Part shown: positions 61,685 through 64,000 of the stretch, one piece after another
How the letters are laid out: each line of letters begins with the position of its first letter
How positions within the stretch are numbered: position 1 is the stretch's first letter
NCBI GenBank assembly: GCA_016720655.1
Contig: JADKKE010000007.1
Span: 236,780-300,779, forward strand
DNA length: 64,000 nucleotides
DNA from: Bacteroidota bacterium
Lineage (GTDB): Bacteria > Bacteroidota > Bacteroidia > AKYH767-A > 2013-40CM-41-45
Direction: 5' to 3'
Translations under genes and position numbers: made by a program
Notes under the pieces: generated by a model
Databases searched by the model: none
What the model saw: only the letters and a program-made list of their open reading frames with translations
Told to the model about the DNA's origin: nothing

Positions 61685-62185
61685 TTATCTGGAAAATCTC
61701 ATGATTATCATTCCAATAATGAGAGCGATAACCAGGATTCCTAAAAAGCGATTGAAAAACTTTTGTGTGCCCAGATTTTTCTTCAGGTGGGCATGACCAA
61801 GAATATTGTTGGTTAATATTTCCAGGCGGTGAAAAGCGCTTTCATTTTTTACGACATAATCGTAGGCACCGTATTTCATTGTATTGGCAGCAATTTCTGC
61901 TTTTTCCTGTCCGGAAAGAAAAATAACAGGCACATCCGGAAACTGATCTTTAATTTTCTTCAAAACCTGTAAGCCATTCATCGCGGTGGGATCTGATGAA
62001 TCCAGGTGGTAGTCAAGAACAATCAGATCAGGAGATTCGAACATTCCTTGCAATGCAAGTTCACCGGTAGGGTAAGAGGAAATAATGGAAGAAGGAAACC
62101 GGCCGGAAAAGAAATCTTTCAGCATCTCACTCATCTGTGCGTCATCATCGACCAAAGTGAGTTTAAGTTTATTCGAATTGAGCAT
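61685..62185 (-). CDS. Receiver-domain protein with C-terminal membrane helix
   Basis: A 166-aa protein. Residues 1-130 are a complete response-regulator receiver: acidic pocket D13-D15, phosphoacceptor D58 (IVLDYH), switch Ser91 (FLSG) and Lys113. It has no DNA-binding or enzymatic output domain. Instead the C terminus is a hydrophobic helix (about residues 146-162, FLGILVIALIIGMIIM) followed by three basic residues, so the receiver would be anchored to the inner membrane facing the cytoplasm. A tail-anchored receiver is unusual. It may accept phosphate from a kinase at the membrane or bind a motor or protease; partners are unknown. Confidence 0.85.
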   Translation of the reverse strand: MLNSNKLKLTLVDDDAQMSEMLKDFFSGRFPSSIISSYPTGELALQGMFESPDLIVLDYHLDSSDPTAMNGLQVLKKIKDQFPDVPVIFLSGQEKAEIAANTMKYGAYDYVVKNESAFHRLEILTNNILGHAHLKKNLGTQKFFNRFLGILVIALIIGMIIMRFSR

Positions 62186-62323
62186 TTTCCGCTTGGATAA
62201 GGTTTCAAACTTACAAGTTTACAAGGGATTCTGCAAATTGGAAGCTTCTCATATTTTGGGATTAGGCTCGAAAGCAGGCTTAACCGAATACTAGAATTTT
62301 CCTTTCAATCGGATTGAAAATTA

Positions 62324-64000
62324 TCATAGAACCTCCACGACTTCTTTGTCAGCGATGTAAACCAGATATTTTTTAATCCCGGGAAAGCCCATTTGGCTAA
62401 GGACTTCAGCATATTGGTTCACTTGATCCTCGTGGGATTTTTGCTTTTTTCCTGTTTTGAAATCAATTATTTTAGTTTCCTCCTTGTTGTAAATGACTCT
62501 GTCAGGTCTCAGGAGATGCCCATCCGGAAGAATAATTTCGCGTTCACTTTTAGACTCCCAGGAGTTGTCAAAAAAATCAGCGATTTGTTTCACCGCAAGC
62601 ACATCTTCAATTTCTTTTATCAGGAACGCTTTTTCATTGGATGAGATTAATCCTTCATAAATCACAGACTGCACCGCTTTGCTGACTTCATCCGGCTGAC
62701 TAATCATACTCAGGATGTTGTGAACGATGATACCGTAATTGATTTTCTTCAATTGCTTGTCTTCGGTAATATCACTCAGATCTTTTGCCCGTGAGGAAAC
62801 AGATATTTTTTCCTGCCAGCGGTTGGAGGGATATGATTTTAATTTTTCTGAAATAATTTTTCCTGAGGAAGATTCTTTTTTTCGTTCTCTTGTCAGTTCT
62901 TTCGCGGCATCCTTTGTTTGGTATAGAAGTCCATCAGCTTCCAGGTCAAGCGAGGGGAGTAATGCATTGATCAATTTGGAAATGGAATTGAGTTCACCAG
63001 TACCTGCAACCGGAGTGTACACAAGCAATTGTTCCTCTGCTCTTGTGAACGCGACATACAATAAATTGAGGTTGTCGATCACAGTATTGTTTACTTCGAT
63101 TTCGTAGGATGTTTTGAAGACTGTATCTTTGAGGCGATTGGAAGTTAGTAAAGCTACATGACCCATTTCCCGGTATGGCTCAACATCTGATTCCGCCCAG
63201 AGTAATGAATTGCTTTTCGGGGTTAATTTCCAATCACAAAAAGGCATGATGACCACCGGAAATTGAAGGCCTTTGGATCTGTGAATGGTCATGATCCGAA
63301 TTGCATTTTCGTTTTCGGGAATAATTACAGAGCAGCTTGCAACACCGGGGCTTTCATTCCACCATTGCAAAAAACCGTGTAAACTAGAAATAAATTTGCC
63401 TGTGTATTCCAGTATCAGATCCTGGAATCTTTGGATGTACGCATCCGGATTTATATTCAATCCAAAAATACGGATCAATTGTTCCGATAATTCATACACG
63501 GGAAGTTTACTCAGGTAGAGAACATGATCAATGAACTCAGGAGGAAGAGTTCTGTTGAAGAGATTATCAGCAAGCGAAAGTGTATCGAACAAAGCAGTTG
63601 GTACTTGCTTTCTACGTTTTCCGGAATGAAAATGATCAGCAAAAACTGTATGCAGATGAACTGAATTATCCTTGTTCTTATGTCGGAGATAGTAGAAAAG
63701 AATTTCACTTCTGGAAACCGCATCAGCCGGATCTGCAAGGAAGCGCATGAGGCTGATCAGGAAACGAATTTGTGGAGCTTTTTGAATCAACAAGGAATCC
63801 GGTGAAATGACTTCGGTAATGTCGTGATCAAAAAGGTAGTTTGCCATTTCGTTCCCTTCCTGATTACTCCGAACCAGGATTGCGATATCCCGGAAACGAA
63901 ATTTATTTTGCAATAATTCTTTGATCCTTTTTGTTGCACGTTCACAAGCAATTTCTTTCCATTTTTTTACACCTTCATCTTCGGATTCATTTTCCTGTTC
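62324..64000 (-). CDS. AddA-like UvrD/RecB helicase-nuclease, C-terminal part
   Basis: The C-terminal 558 residues of a DNA end-resection helicase-nuclease; the frame is open at the right edge with no start visible. Visible motifs: IRIMTIHRSKGLQFPVVI (helicase motif V region), LLYVAFTRAEEQLLVY (motif VI), and a C-terminal PD-(D/E)XK nuclease with RPDRVIYNKEETKIIDFKTG. This matches the AddA/RecB layout. The Walker A part lies outside the window. The partner (AddB-like) is not seen. Confidence 0.9.
   Translation of the reverse strand, partial: EQENESEDEGVKKWKEIACERATKRIKELLQNKFRFRDIAILVRSNQEGNEMANYLFDHDITEVISPDSLLIQKAPQIRFLISLMRFLADPADAVSRSEILFYYLRHKNKDNSVHLHTVFADHFHSGKRRKQVPTALFDTLSLADNLFNRTLPPEFIDHVLYLSKLPVYELSEQLIRIFGLNINPDAYIQRFQDLILEYTGKFISSLHGFLQWWNESPGVASCSVIIPENENAIRIMTIHRSKGLQFPVVIMPFCDWKLTPKSNSLLWAESDVEPYREMGHVALLTSNRLKDTVFKTSYEIEVNNTVIDNLNLLYVAFTRAEEQLLVYTPVAGTGELNSISKLINALLPSLDLEADGLLYQTKDAAKELTRERKKESSSGKIISEKLKSYPSNRWQEKISVSSRAKDLSDITEDKQLKKINYGIIVHNILSMISQPDEVSKAVQSVIYEGLISSNEKAFLIKEIEDVLAVKQIADFFDNSWESKSEREIILPDGHLLRPDRVIYNKEETKIIDFKTGKKQKSHEDQVNQYAEVLSQMGFPGIKKYLVYIADKEVVEVL

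Noticed and set aside
1..64000. Mobile elements or prophage
   Set aside because: No transposase, integrase, phage structural gene or flanking inverted repeats were seen anywhere in the window.

Overview
The window is 64 kb of a Bacteroidota chromosome, most likely from an uncultured free-living member assembled from a metagenome; that origin is inferred. Evidence for the phylum: a short RpoD of the Bacteroidota type at 8614-9477; promoters of the form TTG-N19/20-TAnnTTTG (for example before tRNA-His, rpoD and rpmE2); four secreted proteins with C-terminal type IX secretion (T9SS) sorting domains; and many lineage-typical families (DUF3078, DUF349, WbqC, the bifunctional GlmU-like protein, DUF1800/DUF1501). 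I see no phage, insertion sequence, integrase, CRISPR array or rRNA, so this is core chromosome.

Layout. 1-5.1 kb: a truncated CopA-like metal ATPase, tRNA-His, a periplasmic thioredoxin, a MaoC-like hydratase, a peptide:proton symporter and a MORN-repeat protein. 5.1-14.4 kb: mnmA plus lipoprotein, gap, rpoD, degP, a sigma-like/anti-sigma-like pair leading into dapF, and an acetyltransferase. 14.4-22.4 kb: a seven-haem TPR cytochrome lipoprotein, a PhoB/PhoR-like two-component pair, a redoxin plus cytochrome c/copper-monooxygenase pair, and a DnaQ/GIY-YIG nuclease. 22.4-31.8 kb: T9SS and WD40 proteins, carbonic anhydrase, crcB, DUF3078, mscL, an ABC-F ATPase and apaG. 32-38 kb: a secretion block of DUF1800, DUF1501 and a large Asp-box propeller. 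38-46.9 kb: mazG, two peroxiredoxins, a ZIP transporter, methyltransferases, corA, pfkA and wbqC. 46.9-64 kb: a beta-helix lipoprotein, a seven-PKD T9SS protein, a DUF349 protein, rpmE2, the GlmU-like enzyme, an acyl-CoA mutase large subunit, ftsB, pruA, an acyltransferase, a LytTR regulator, a membrane-tailed receiver protein and the C-terminal half of an AddA-like helicase-nuclease.

Two features cut across the annotation. First, six otherwise normal genes (thioredoxin, degP, a T9SS protein, carbonic anhydrase, a THUMP methyltransferase, acyl-CoA mutase) are each broken by one small indel in an A-run of the coding strand. Uncorrected sequencing error is the simplest explanation, but the strand bias deserves a check. 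Coordinates given here span the reconstructed genes. Second, several gaps between convergent genes hold short tandem arrays with a 7-bp period (8 bp in one case), of unrelated unit sequence, often starting within a few bases of a stop codon. A third item of note is a three-hairpin, terminator-ended stretch at about 61330-61477 that could be an unannotated small RNA.
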